DNA of 64,000 nucleotides from an uncultured Spirochaetaceae bacterium (GTDB taxonomy: Bacteria > Spirochaetota > Spirochaetia > Treponematales > Treponemataceae): NCBI GenBank assembly GCA_902802305.1, contig CADCLG010000003.1, positions 62,001 to 126,000 on the forward strand. Direction: 5' to 3'. The notes beneath the pieces were generated by a model. The model saw nothing but the letters and a program-made list of their open reading frames with translations, did no database searches and was not told the origin of the DNA. The translations under genes were made by a program, and so were the position numbers. Below are positions 42,380-51,394 of this stretch, in pieces; the stretch's first letter is position 1, and every line of letters starts with the position of its first letter.

Positions 42380-43071
42380 CTGAATTCCTCCCTGAAAAGT
42401 GCATCGATAGATTTTCCTGTTGATTCGCGGATATCATCTACATCTCCCTGACGAACAATTCTTCCATTTTTTAAGAAGATAATGTGATTCAAAACTGATT
42501 CAATATCAGAAATAAGGTGAGTGGAAAGAACAACCGTTGAATCTTCCTTGTAGTTTGAAATGATTGTGTTGAGGATATAATCGCGTGCTGCTGGGTCAAC
42601 ACCGCCAATCGGTTCATCCAAAAGGTAGAGGGGAACTTCGCGGCTCATTGTAATGATAAGCTGCACTTTTTCCTTAGTTCCTTTTGACATGGTTTTAAGT
42701 TTGTCCTTAGGATTTATGTTTAGGTTAGCCAGCATATCCAGTGCTTTATCACGATTAAAATTGCTGTAAAAATCGCACATCATATCCATAAGATTATTTA
42801 CATTCATCCAGTCGTTCAGATAAACCTTATCCGGCTGATAGGCAACGTAATCTTTAGAAATTGCGCTTGGTCTTAATCCGCATACTTTTATTTCTCCTGA
42901 AGACGGCTTTAGCAAACCAGCTGCCAGTTTTAATAAAGTAGTTTTTCCACTGCCGTTTGGTCCCAAAAGTCCGATAATTGCTCCCTTAGGCAGACTAAAG
43001 TTTAAATCGTCCAATGCAGTTTTGGTGATATATTTTTTTGTCAAATTAGAACATTCCAAAACGTTTTCCAT
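42373..43071 (-). CDS. ABC transporter ATP-binding protein (YtrB-like)
   Basis: 232 residues. Walker A GPNGSGKTTLLK, Q-loop AYQPDKVYLND, signature variant MSKGTKEKVQLI in place of LSGGQ, Walker B YLLDEPIGGVD and H-loop STHLI. The degenerate signature (SKG) is typical of ABC-2-type exporters of this group. It shares one base with the regulator (43071) and overlaps the permease. It works as a unit with both. Confidence 0.9.
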   Translation of the reverse strand: MENVLECSNLTKKYITKTALDDLNFSLPKGAIIGLLGPNGSGKTTLLKLAAGLLKPSSGEIKVCGLRPSAISKDYVAYQPDKVYLNDWMNVNNLMDMMCDFYSNFNRDKALDMLANLNINPKDKLKTMSKGTKEKVQLIITMSREVPLYLLDEPIGGVDPAARDYILNTIISNYKEDSTVVLSTHLISDIESVLNHIIFLKNGRIVRQGDVDDIRESTGKSIDALFREEFRC

Positions 43072-43430
43072 TATTCTTGGCCTCCATCCATAATTTTTAT
43101 GATTTCACTTTTGTCAAAGCCCATAGATTTCATTTTTATAAGAAACTTATCAATTTCTGCTTTGACCAGTTCATTTTTCTTAGCATTTATTAAATCTTCA
43201 TCTTCGGTAATGTATCGACCCGAAGTTCTTTCTGTCCTGACAAGACCTATTCTTTCCAACTCTGAAAGTGCTTTTTGCATTGTATTGGGATTAACTTTTG
43301 CTTTAATTGCCAGATCTCTTACAGATTCAAGTCTTTCGCCTTTTTGAAGTTCCCCCGAAACAATGTCGATTATGAACATTTCCATCAGCTGGAGATAAAT
43401 AGGTTTATCATTTGTAAACTGATATTCCAT
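43071..43430 (-). CDS. GntR-family regulator, YtrA subfamily
   Basis: 119 residues: a winged helix (PIYLQLMEMFIIDIVSGELQKGERLESVRDLA, then KVNPNTMQKALSELERIGLVRTERTSG) and a short C-terminal dimerising tail without a ligand domain, as in YtrA. AGGAGGATAA lies before ATG. First gene of the operon with the ABC exporter, and probably its repressor. The promoter overlaps an inverted repeat CTGTATTA/TAATACAG. Confidence 0.9.
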   Translation of the reverse strand: MEYQFTNDKPIYLQLMEMFIIDIVSGELQKGERLESVRDLAIKAKVNPNTMQKALSELERIGLVRTERTSGRYITEDEDLINAKKNELVKAEIDKFLIKMKSMGFDKSEIIKIMDGGQE

Positions 43431-43461
43431 TTATCCTCCTTTTGTCGTTTTTTTTTGTTTG

Positions 43462-43508
43462 CTGTATTAAGATAATAATACAATAGTACAATAATACAGT
43501 TTTGTCAA
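43462..43508 (-). promoter_or_regulatory. promoter and operator of the GntR-ABC operon
   Basis: Minus strand TTGACA (43508-43503), 17-base spacer, TATTGT (43485-43480). Inverted repeat CTGTATTA (43462-43469) and TAATACAG (43492-43499) brackets the -10, with further GTAC/TAATAC repeats between. Likely YtrA-type binding site. Confidence 0.55.
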
Positions 43509-43607
43509 CAAAAAAAATGAAGAAAATCAACCTGGCCGTAATTGCGGTTACAGGGGTTGCGATTATGATAGGGATATAAGTGATTCGTATTTTTTATTAA
43601 AATGTGA

Positions 43608-43613
43608 TAAAAT
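43608..43613 (+). promoter_or_regulatory. -10 element of the acetyltransferase gene, probably leaderless
   Basis: TAAAAT exactly 6 bases before ATG 43620; no Shine-Dalgarno. Confidence 0.45.
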
Positions 43614-43619
43614 TAGTTT

Positions 43620-44513
43620 ATGCAGATTGTTACAGCAACAGAAAATCAATTTTCCCTAATTGAAGCCTTTCTTGCTCCCTATGAGTATTACTGTGTCCAG
43701 CTTGCTGCAATTATCCGTAAAAAAACAGAAAAAATCGAAGTCCTTGTAAAAAATGATTCGCTGGAAAAGGGAGATGATATACTGGGGCTTTTTTATTTTG
43801 ATAAAATATTGTTGCATTGTCTTCCTTTTGCCATTAAAAAAGCTAAGGGAATAATTTGTCTGCCAGATTTCAGACCTCCTGAGTTTGAACTCTCTGATTT
43901 TGAAGCTTTGATTGCAAATTATTTTAAAGGAAGTAATGTGCGTTGTATAAGTGGAGAAAAAAATTCTACAGACTTGTTTTTGAAGATTTTTAAAAATCTC
44001 CAGCTGGAACCTTATTATACAAATACTTACAAATTAATGACTCTTTATAATCAGCCTTTTGAACCGCCAGAGCCCCTTAGTTGTGATGATGAAATCCGCC
44101 GCTGCTATACTCAGGATTATGACAGTCTTTTTGACTTGCAGAAAAAATACATAATCAAGGAAGTTGCTCCTGCCGGCAAGCAAGTCTCAGATGCCGAATG
44201 TGCAATTTCCCTTAAAAAAATCCTTAAAGAACAGCTCTGTTTTGCCCTTTTTTCTGATGAAGAAGTTGTCGCAAAGGCTAATACAAATGCAATCGGAATA
44301 AACTGGGTTCAAATTGGCGGAGTTTATACACATCCTCTCTATCGAAGAAATTATTATGCCTGGAACCTTGTGAGAGCAGTTTGTCAGAGGATTTTAAAAA
44401 CCAACCGCAAAGTCTGCCTTTATGTAAAAGAGAAAAATAATCCGGCTCATATTTTGTATCAACATATTGGTTTTTCTGAAAGCGGCATGTATGAAATCTG
44501 CTATTTTAATTAG
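43620..44513 (+). CDS. GNAT-family N-acetyltransferase
   Basis: 297 residues. The C-terminal third is a GNAT fold: VQIGGVYTHPLYRRNYYAWNLVRAVC is the acetyl-CoA-binding loop, and NNPAHILYQHIGFSESG is the typical last strand and helix. The N-terminal 150 residues are beta/alpha and probably a diverged second GNAT-like half. The substrate is unknown. It has a TAAAAT box 6 bases before ATG. The stop codon lies inside a 10-bp tandem repeat that continues to the convergent EAL-like gene. Confidence 0.8.
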   Translation: MQIVTATENQFSLIEAFLAPYEYYCVQLAAIIRKKTEKIEVLVKNDSLEKGDDILGLFYFDKILLHCLPFAIKKAKGIICLPDFRPPEFELSDFEALIANYFKGSNVRCISGEKNSTDLFLKIFKNLQLEPYYTNTYKLMTLYNQPFEPPEPLSCDDEIRRCYTQDYDSLFDLQKKYIIKEVAPAGKQVSDAECAISLKKILKEQLCFALFSDEEVVAKANTNAIGINWVQIGGVYTHPLYRRNYYAWNLVRAVCQRILKTNRKVCLYVKEKNNPAHILYQHIGFSESGMYEICYFN

Positions 44514-44533
44514 ATTTAATTAGATTTAATTAG
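44505..44533. repeat. 10-bp tandem repeat, three copies
   Basis: TTTAATTAGA-type unit repeated three times between two convergent genes, including the acetyltransferase stop codon. Confidence 0.6.
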
Positions 44534-44539
44534 CGGCTT

Positions 44540-46450
44540 TTATCGGATGAACTTCATAAATTCCTGAGCTGGTAAGGGTTCGGAATAATAAAAGCCCTGA
44601 AAAAAGTTGCAGCCCATTTTTATAAGTTCTATAGCCTGTTCGTGGGATTCTATTCCTTCTGCAACAACATCCATACCAAAATTTTTAATCATTGAAATTG
44701 TTTCCCTCAGAATGATTTTGGATTTTTCATCTGAATTAAGAGACCAAACCATCTGCCTGTCGATTTTTACTGCATAAAATGGAAATTGAGTTATGCTGAT
44801 TATGTTTTTAGTTTTTTTTCCGTATGAATCAAGGAAAAAGTTTATATTATGCTTTCTCAGATTCTTCATATTTTCCAGGATTGCCTGATTTTGTAGTGGA
44901 GAGGAACTGTTTATAATCTCAAAGTTCACATACTGGGGCGAAATATTATAATTCTGCATAATCTGTAGATATTCCTGCATGAATTGTGGTTGTATTGCCT
45001 GAATGGGTGAAAGGTTCACGTTAATGTATTCTATTCCGTAATTCCAAGGCTTATTTTTTACAAGAAAATTACAGAATAGATTAAAAATAATTCTGCCAAT
45101 TTGAGTAATCATGCCATATTTTTCTGCAAAAGGAATAAAAACTTCAGGCTCCAAATCTATGGAAGTATAATTTGTCTTTTTTAGGCGGACTAAGGCTTCT
45201 GCCGAAGTAAACTTGTGCTTAGAAATATTATAAATTGGCTGAAAATACAGTTCAAAACCATTTTCTGATATTGCCTTATCCAAAATATCAATGATTTCTG
45301 TTTCTTTAAGCTGGTTCCCGATAATAGTCTCTATGCTCTTTTCATCATCACTTTCAAGGGCTATGGCATTTGAAATTATTTTGTTAAAACGTCTCAGCAA
45401 TTCATCCAGATTGGCGGCATCATGAGGAATATCATAAATATTAAAAGTAAATGAAATTGTAAGCTCTGTTTGACCGCATTTAAAAGGAGAATTAAATCTT
45501 TTTTGAATCTGAATAATTTCATTATTTCTTTTTTCATGGTCATTACTCAGAAAAATCAGAAGGGTATTCTCATCATATTTGTATATTTCATTTTTGCTGA
45601 ATATTGACTTAAAGAAATCAGAAATATTATTAGTAAGCTCGCTGTAAGTATTGTCGCCCAGATAATCACCAAAATATTCAAGATTTGCAAAATTAAACTT
45701 CATTAAATAAAATGGAGTTTTTGAATCAAAGCGATCTTTTGCTTTTATAATAAAGGCATCCTTGTTATATAATTTTAAGTCCTTGTCTTCAAACTTTGCC
45801 GGATTTTCAAGTGCCATGTAAGAAATTAAAACAGCAATTGCTAAAATCAGATTAATAATGCGGATATTTTGAATTGTAAATTGTATGAGAACAGAAATAA
45901 AAATTATAATACAATATGAAACAATCGTAATTACCTGGTATATTGGGAAGTTTTTTCGCTTTTTGATAAAATAAAAGAGGGAAAAAAGGATATAACCAAA
46001 GGCTTCAATATAAAGATAAAAACACAAGGGGCCGTGATGATAAACATTGTTTTCGTCAAAATAAAAAAGCTTATGAACAAAAATATTAAAAATCACCAGC
46101 AGCATTGAGATATAAAAAGGAATATTATAAAGAATGGCATCTCTTCTGGTTGGACGGTTGTTTTTTTGGGCTGTAAAATAAATACAGTAAAAGAAAGAAA
46201 CCGGAACGCTATGGTAGGCAAGCTGATAAAGAGTTTTATTGGCAAATAAGAGTATTCTGCTGTGATTCATAGGATTGGTCTGTAAAATACAGGCCGCCAA
46301 ATCAAATATACTGGTAAGGGTTGTAAATATAAGCAGAAGGTAAAAGGTTCGTGAAAAATTAGTTCGAATGGTTCTTATTCTTAAAACACTGTATAAAATT
46401 GAGAGTGTTAAAATAATTGCTGCTACATCAAATTGATATATGTATTTCAT
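44540..46450 (-). CDS. membrane protein with degenerate GGDEF and EAL domains
   Basis: 636 residues: about seven N-terminal membrane helices (1-215) with FYFDENNVYHHGPL, then a GGDEF-like domain whose signature is replaced (YKYDENTLLIFL). An EAL domain (about 385-636) follows. The EAL part keeps EALVR, VNLSP, VKIDRQMVW, VAEGIESHEQ and GCNFFQGFYYSEPLP, but DDFGTG has become LDSYGKKT and the ExTES motif EIINSS. Loss of a metal-binding Asp suggests a c-di-GMP receptor or a weak phosphodiesterase. Start overlaps the preceding gene's stop (TAATG) with GGGGGC upstream. Confidence 0.85.
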   Translation of the reverse strand: MKYIYQFDVAAIILTLSILYSVLRIRTIRTNFSRTFYLLLIFTTLTSIFDLAACILQTNPMNHSRILLFANKTLYQLAYHSVPVSFFYCIYFTAQKNNRPTRRDAILYNIPFYISMLLVIFNIFVHKLFYFDENNVYHHGPLCFYLYIEAFGYILFSLFYFIKKRKNFPIYQVITIVSYCIIIFISVLIQFTIQNIRIINLILAIAVLISYMALENPAKFEDKDLKLYNKDAFIIKAKDRFDSKTPFYLMKFNFANLEYFGDYLGDNTYSELTNNISDFFKSIFSKNEIYKYDENTLLIFLSNDHEKRNNEIIQIQKRFNSPFKCGQTELTISFTFNIYDIPHDAANLDELLRRFNKIISNAIALESDDEKSIETIIGNQLKETEIIDILDKAISENGFELYFQPIYNISKHKFTSAEALVRLKKTNYTSIDLEPEVFIPFAEKYGMITQIGRIIFNLFCNFLVKNKPWNYGIEYINVNLSPIQAIQPQFMQEYLQIMQNYNISPQYVNFEIINSSSPLQNQAILENMKNLRKHNINFFLDSYGKKTKNIISITQFPFYAVKIDRQMVWSLNSDEKSKIILRETISMIKNFGMDVVAEGIESHEQAIELIKMGCNFFQGFYYSEPLPAQEFMKFIR

Positions 46451-48390
46451 TATTTTTTGCCCCCATTGCTTTCATTTTTGTCTAGTAATTCCAAAAATTC
46501 ATTTTCATCCAAAAGTTCAGAAAAATACTTTCCTTCAACATAGTCACATTCAAACTTTTTTATAAGGTCTAACTGCTCTTTTGTTTCTATTCCGCTTGCT
46601 AAAATCTTTATTTTCAGTGCCTTAATGACTTTTATCAGGGATTTTAGCAGATTTTTTGATTTATCATTGAATATGGCATCAGAAATGATTTTATTACTTA
46701 GTCTTATAACATTAAAAGGATATTTTATAAGGTCAAAAGTATAAGAATCAAAGTCTCCAAAGTTTTCCAGTGAAATGCCCGCGCCACTATTTACTATGGC
46801 ATCAATATTTTCTTTTATCTGTGATTCTGTGTAATTACTTGTTATTTCTTCTGATTGGGCAGTAAAAACAAAATTAAGTAAGTTAGGTTTAATACTACTT
46901 GTGATTCTGTTGAGTACATTTAAAGTCATTTGTTTTTGAAGAAACTGAATTGGAGAAAGCGTTACATACAAGGATTGTATTTTTCTTTCTATTTCGAAAT
47001 TACTCTGCAGAAAGTTGCAGATTTTATTTATGATTAAGTCATCAATTTGAAGAATAAAATCATTCTTTTCTGCAATGCTGATTATTTCTTTTGATTTAAG
47101 GTTTCTTAATTCTGTTTCCATAAAGCGAATCTCAGTGTCCGCCGCAACAAGCTTCATATCTTTAACTGAAAAAATCGGTTTATAAACTACTTCCAAACCA
47201 TCTTTTTTGCAGGCCTGCTGCAATTTACTTGATATATATTTTTCGTGATATTTGATTTGCAGTAAATATTTATCTGTCTGCTGAACACTTGTTATGTTTT
47301 TTTTCATTAAATCTGCAAGGGAATATTCAATCAAATCCATTACGCTTTCTGTTGTATCTGCGGCTTCCGGGCAGGTAAAATATATTATCTTTGTTGTAAG
47401 ATGGAAGGAAGAATCGTTTATGCGGATTGGCTCTTCAAAAAGGATTTTTATGAGTTCTATTGTATTTTCAAGTTTATTTTTATCATTTTTTAAAATTACG
47501 ACAAAATTATTGTTTGCGAATCTGTAGATATTTTTCTTGCCACAGCTTATCTGTAAAATCTCAGAAAGACGGTTATAAAGCTGGATTTTTATTGATTCAT
47601 CAAAAACATTTGAAAGATAGCCTAAACCCAGAACTGTAAATCCAATTACAGAAAACTCTTTTTTGTCTTCAAACTGTTGATTAACAAAGGAGGAAAGGGC
47701 AAGGCGGTTATACATGTTCATTTCTTTATCAATATAGTTATCTGGATTTTCAAGGTACATGTAGATTGAAAAGATTGCTACTGTTTCAAGAAAACCAAGT
47801 ATTATAACTGCAGGATAAATAATTTGAATTGCCAAACCTATAAGGCAGACTGTTACAAAGAAATAGAAAACTCCTTTTTGTGTTTTGGAAAGAGATTTTC
47901 CATGAACAGTTGAAACAATAATTGACAGAAGAATATAAAAAGCACTTGCAACATAGAGCAGGATAAAGAAAAATCCGTGGTGGTAAACCAGGTTTTCATC
48001 GAAATAAAATGTCGTTTTTGTAAAGGGTGAAATTAAAATCAACAGGATTTCAACAAAATATGGAATAAAAATAATTGCCATGCGGGGGATTTTTTTCTTA
48101 TATAGGCCAGTAGCGTACACTAAGGCAATATAACCTGTGAGTGGAATTGCAGTAAATATTATAAAGTAGAGGCAGAGGAGAATATAATTGAGCCATAAAG
48201 GAACAATCTGGCTGTATTCAATTGATAGGGATGAAGCTATATCTATGACGCAGGCTATTCCGACCAACACAAGCAGATTGGTAAAGATTTTAGTTGTTTT
48301 TGTCATGAAAATCTTTTTTCGATGAAGGTTAACTAAAATCGCAAAAACAGTAAGTACTGCTGCTATGTCGTATTCGTAAATAAAAGTCAT
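46450..48390 (-). CDS. membrane protein with strongly degenerate GGDEF/EAL domains
   Basis: 646 residues with the same plan as its downstream neighbour: membrane helices to about residue 215 with TFYFDENLVYHHGFF, then GGDEF-like and EAL-like regions. Decay is greater: GGDEF reads ANNNF, EAL reads TEIRF, VNLSP reads VTLSP, DDFGTG reads ENFGDFD, KID reads RLS, and AEGIE reads ASGIE. Catalytic activity is therefore very unlikely; a binding or scaffold role is possible. First gene of a two-gene operon, with TAAAAT six bases before ATG. Confidence 0.85.
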   Translation of the reverse strand: MTFIYEYDIAAVLTVFAILVNLHRKKIFMTKTTKIFTNLLVLVGIACVIDIASSLSIEYSQIVPLWLNYILLCLYFIIFTAIPLTGYIALVYATGLYKKKIPRMAIIFIPYFVEILLILISPFTKTTFYFDENLVYHHGFFFILLYVASAFYILLSIIVSTVHGKSLSKTQKGVFYFFVTVCLIGLAIQIIYPAVIILGFLETVAIFSIYMYLENPDNYIDKEMNMYNRLALSSFVNQQFEDKKEFSVIGFTVLGLGYLSNVFDESIKIQLYNRLSEILQISCGKKNIYRFANNNFVVILKNDKNKLENTIELIKILFEEPIRINDSSFHLTTKIIYFTCPEAADTTESVMDLIEYSLADLMKKNITSVQQTDKYLLQIKYHEKYISSKLQQACKKDGLEVVYKPIFSVKDMKLVAADTEIRFMETELRNLKSKEIISIAEKNDFILQIDDLIINKICNFLQSNFEIERKIQSLYVTLSPIQFLQKQMTLNVLNRITSSIKPNLLNFVFTAQSEEITSNYTESQIKENIDAIVNSGAGISLENFGDFDSYTFDLIKYPFNVIRLSNKIISDAIFNDKSKNLLKSLIKVIKALKIKILASGIETKEQLDLIKKFECDYVEGKYFSELLDENEFLELLDKNESNGGKK

Positions 48391-48396
48391 TAATAC

Positions 48397-48402
48397 ATTT
48401 TA
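48397..48402 (-). promoter_or_regulatory. -10 element of the EAL-like operon, probably leaderless
   Basis: TAAAAT on the minus strand, exactly 6 bases before ATG 48390. Confidence 0.45.
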
Positions 48403-48432
48403 CAACATTTTTTTAAATAAACAAGGTTAAAT

Positions 48433-48478
48433 AAAAAAAGGAAACCGAGTTGAATTTCAAACAGGGTTTCCTTTTTTT
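48433..48478 (-). terminator. ppdK terminator
   Basis: GGAAACC (48440-48446) pairs with GGTTTCC (48465-48471), extended by A/T runs on both sides; on the minus strand it ends in seven T. Confidence 0.8.
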
Positions 48479-48513
48479 ATGCTTAGTTTACCAGCACAAA
48501 TGTGCCTGTCAGA

Positions 48514-51207
48514 CTAGTTGTTTTTTGCTTTAATAACAGCCTGAGCACCAGCAAGACGAGCAAGTGGTACACGGAATGGTGAACAAGATACATAGTTCAA
48601 ACCAATCTTGTAGCAGAGAGCGATAGAAGCTGGGTCTCCACCATGCTCACCACAGATACCAAGGTGAAGGTTCTTCTTAACTGAACGTCCCTTAGCTTCT
48701 GCAATTTCCATAAGAGCACCTGGACCATCTGGATCAAGTGTAGCAAATGGATCGTCTTCCAAGATTCTCTGATCGAGGTAAGATTCGATGAACTTACCAT
48801 AGTCATCACGTGAGAAGCCGAATGTTGTCTGTGAAAGGTCGTTTGTACCGAATGAGAAGAAGTCAGCGAACTGAGCAACTTTGTCAGCGATAAGAGCAGT
48901 TCTTGGGAATTCAACCATAGAACCGATAGCAAACTTGAGTTTTGTTCCACACTCTTTGTTTACGTTAGCAATTACAGCTTCTGCCTGTCCACGGATCTGT
49001 TCAACTTCGCGGTAAGAAACAACGTTAGGAATCATAATCTGAACTTCGTGAGCAACGCCTTCCTTGTCCAACTGAGCTGTTGCACGAGCAATAGCTTCAA
49101 CCTGCATTTCGTAGATTTCTGGATATGTAATAGCAAGACGACATCCGCGGTGTCCGAGCATTGGGTTGTGTTCATCAAGAGCAGCAACTTTAGCAGCGAG
49201 AACAGCTGGTTTCATTTCAAGTTTTTCAGCAAGAGCTTTGAGCTGGTCTTTTGATTCAGCCTGAATGAATTCGTTAAGAGGAGGGTCCAAGAGACGGATA
49301 GTTACTGGATATCCCTTCATAGCCTTAATGATTTCATAGAAGTCTTTCTGCTGATATGGAAGAATCTTAGCAAGGTTAGCCTTGCGGTCTTCTGTATTTT
49401 CAGAAACAATCATCTTCTGGAATGCAGTAAGTTTTGGTTCGTCGAAGAACATGTGTTCTGTACGACAAAGACCAATACCTTTTGCACCGAAGCGGAATGC
49501 ATCTTCTGCATTCTTTGGTGTATCACCGTTTGCATATACGTCAAATCCTTTAACTTTCTGTCCAGAAGGAGTTGTACGTGTAGATTTAGCGCGAACTTCA
49601 TCAGCCCAGCCAAGGAATGTTTCGAGGTCGCCAGAAATTGTAGCAGGTTTAACTGCAACCTGTCCTTCGTAAACTTTACCTGTAGCACCGTCGATTGTAA
49701 GGAAGTCACCCTGTTTGTATTCTTTTCCTTTTACAACGATTGTGTTAGCGTCTTTGAATGCAACATCAGCACATCCACAAACACAAGGAGTTCCCATACC
49801 ACGAGCAACTACAGCAGCGTGAGATGTACGTCCACCTGTTGATGTAAGGATACCCTGAGCAACAGCCATACCTGCAATGTCATCAGGAGATGTTTCTTTA
49901 CGAACGAGGAGAACCTTCTTTCCTTCTTTTGCCCAAGCTTCTGCATCGTCAGCTGTGAATACAATCTGACCACATCCAGCTCCAGGAGAAGCGTTAAGAC
50001 CAGCAGCGATTTCTGTAGCCTTCTTTACAGCGTCCTTGTCCAACTGTGGGAGAAGAAGCTGGTTGAGCTGTTCTGGTTCTACGCGGAGAAGAGCCTGTTC
50101 TTTTGTGATGAGCTTTTCAGCAACCATATCAACTGCCATTTTAACAGCAGCTGCACCAGTTCTCTTACCATTGCGGCACTGGAGCATATAGAGTTTACCT
50201 TCTTCAACTGTGAACTCCATATCCTGCATATCGTGATAGTGTTTTTCAAGACGAGAACGGATTTTGCAAAGCTGGTCGTATACTTTTGGATTTTCTTTTT
50301 CAAGCTGAGAAAGTTTCTGTGGAGTACGGATACCTGCAACAACGTCTTCACCCTGAGCGTTCATAAGGTATTCACCCATGAATACGTTTTCACCAGTTGA
50401 AGGGTCGCGAGAGAAACATACACCAGTACCAGAAGTATTACCCTTGTTACCGAATACCATTGCCATTACAGAAACGGCTGTACCTTTAAGAGCACCTTCC
50501 TTGATGTTGTTGAGCTTGCGGTATTTAATAGCACGTGGGTTCATCCAAGAACCGAATACAGCTCCGATAGCACCCCACATCTGTACTTTAGCATCCTGAG
50601 GGAAATCTTCTCCCTTTTCTTTCTTGTACATTGCCTTGTATTTTTCAACAATCATCTTAAGTTCTTCAACGTTCAAATCTGGATCATCTTTGATACCGCG
50701 AATTGCTTTTACTTCGTCAATGATTGCTTCGAATTTGTCATGGTCAACACCCATTGCAACATCACCATACATCTGGATGAAGCGGCGGTAAGCATCCCAT
50801 GCAAAGCGTTCGTTACCAGTTTTTTCAGCAAGACCAAGAACTGCCTTGTCGTTAAGACCGAGGTTAAGGATTGTATCCATCATACCTGGCATAGAGATTG
50901 CAGCACCTGAACGTACTGATACGAGAAGAGGATCCTTCTCATCACCAAGCTTCTTGCCCATAACAGCTTCGAGCTTAGCAAGATATTCATCAACTTCTGC
51001 CTTCAAACCTGTTGGATATTTACGACCAAGTTTGTAGAATTCCTGACATACATCTGTTGTGATTGTAAATCCAGGTGGAACTGGAAGACTTAAAGGCTTC
51101 TTAGCCATCTGAGCAAGGTTTGCTCCCTTGCCACCGAGTTCAGCGCGCATTGACTCATCGCCGTCTGCGTCGCCGTTACCGAAAAAGTAAACATACTTTG
51201 TAGCCAT
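48514..51207 (-). CDS. ppdK: pyruvate, phosphate dikinase
   Basis: Interconverts pyruvate, ATP and phosphate with PEP, AMP and pyrophosphate, a PPi-linked step of glycolysis or gluconeogenesis in anaerobes. 897 residues, normal length. The nucleotide-binding domain starts GGKGANLAQM. The swivelling domain has catalytic His in GGRTSHAAVVARGMG (near residue 463). The C-terminal PEP barrel has GLCRTEHMFF, GHRGCRLAI, FGTNDLSQTTFG and the catalytic Cys in GICGEHGGDP. GGAG lies before ATG. Single gene with its own terminator. Confidence 0.97.
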   Translation of the reverse strand: MATKYVYFFGNGDADGDESMRAELGGKGANLAQMAKKPLSLPVPPGFTITTDVCQEFYKLGRKYPTGLKAEVDEYLAKLEAVMGKKLGDEKDPLLVSVRSGAAISMPGMMDTILNLGLNDKAVLGLAEKTGNERFAWDAYRRFIQMYGDVAMGVDHDKFEAIIDEVKAIRGIKDDPDLNVEELKMIVEKYKAMYKKEKGEDFPQDAKVQMWGAIGAVFGSWMNPRAIKYRKLNNIKEGALKGTAVSVMAMVFGNKGNTSGTGVCFSRDPSTGENVFMGEYLMNAQGEDVVAGIRTPQKLSQLEKENPKVYDQLCKIRSRLEKHYHDMQDMEFTVEEGKLYMLQCRNGKRTGAAAVKMAVDMVAEKLITKEQALLRVEPEQLNQLLLPQLDKDAVKKATEIAAGLNASPGAGCGQIVFTADDAEAWAKEGKKVLLVRKETSPDDIAGMAVAQGILTSTGGRTSHAAVVARGMGTPCVCGCADVAFKDANTIVVKGKEYKQGDFLTIDGATGKVYEGQVAVKPATISGDLETFLGWADEVRAKSTRTTPSGQKVKGFDVYANGDTPKNAEDAFRFGAKGIGLCRTEHMFFDEPKLTAFQKMIVSENTEDRKANLAKILPYQQKDFYEIIKAMKGYPVTIRLLDPPLNEFIQAESKDQLKALAEKLEMKPAVLAAKVAALDEHNPMLGHRGCRLAITYPEIYEMQVEAIARATAQLDKEGVAHEVQIMIPNVVSYREVEQIRGQAEAVIANVNKECGTKLKFAIGSMVEFPRTALIADKVAQFADFFSFGTNDLSQTTFGFSRDDYGKFIESYLDQRILEDDPFATLDPDGPGALMEIAEAKGRSVKKNLHLGICGEHGGDPASIALCYKIGLNYVSCSPFRVPLARLAGAQAVIKAKNN

Positions 51208-51320
51208 TGATTTTACTCCATATTAATAAAATAGTTTGCTGAGTTAAATATTAAAATCATTTTATAGTTAAATATAGTAACAGTCAAGAATACCATAATA
51301 CAATTCATAATGCATAATGC

Positions 51321-51371
51321 AGAATTAAGAATGCGTAATCAGCGAATGTAGAATTAAAAACGCGTAATCAG
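51321..51371. repeat. short direct repeats downstream of the hydrogenase-like gene
   Basis: AGAATTAAGAATGCGTAATCAG (51321-51342, first 20 of 22 shown in pattern) recurs at 51350-51371 with two mismatches. CGAATGTAGAATTAAA at 51343-51358 recurs as CGAACGTAGAATTAAA at 53523-53538, on the other side of the gene. Confidence 0.6.
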
Positions 51372-51394
51372 GTAGAATTTGGCGGTATATTGAT

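Noticed and set aside
51208..51394. CRISPR-like array in the repeat stretch before the hydrogenase-like gene
   Set aside because: Only two related units, spaced 29 bases apart start to start, imperfect and AT-rich; no further units and no cas genes.
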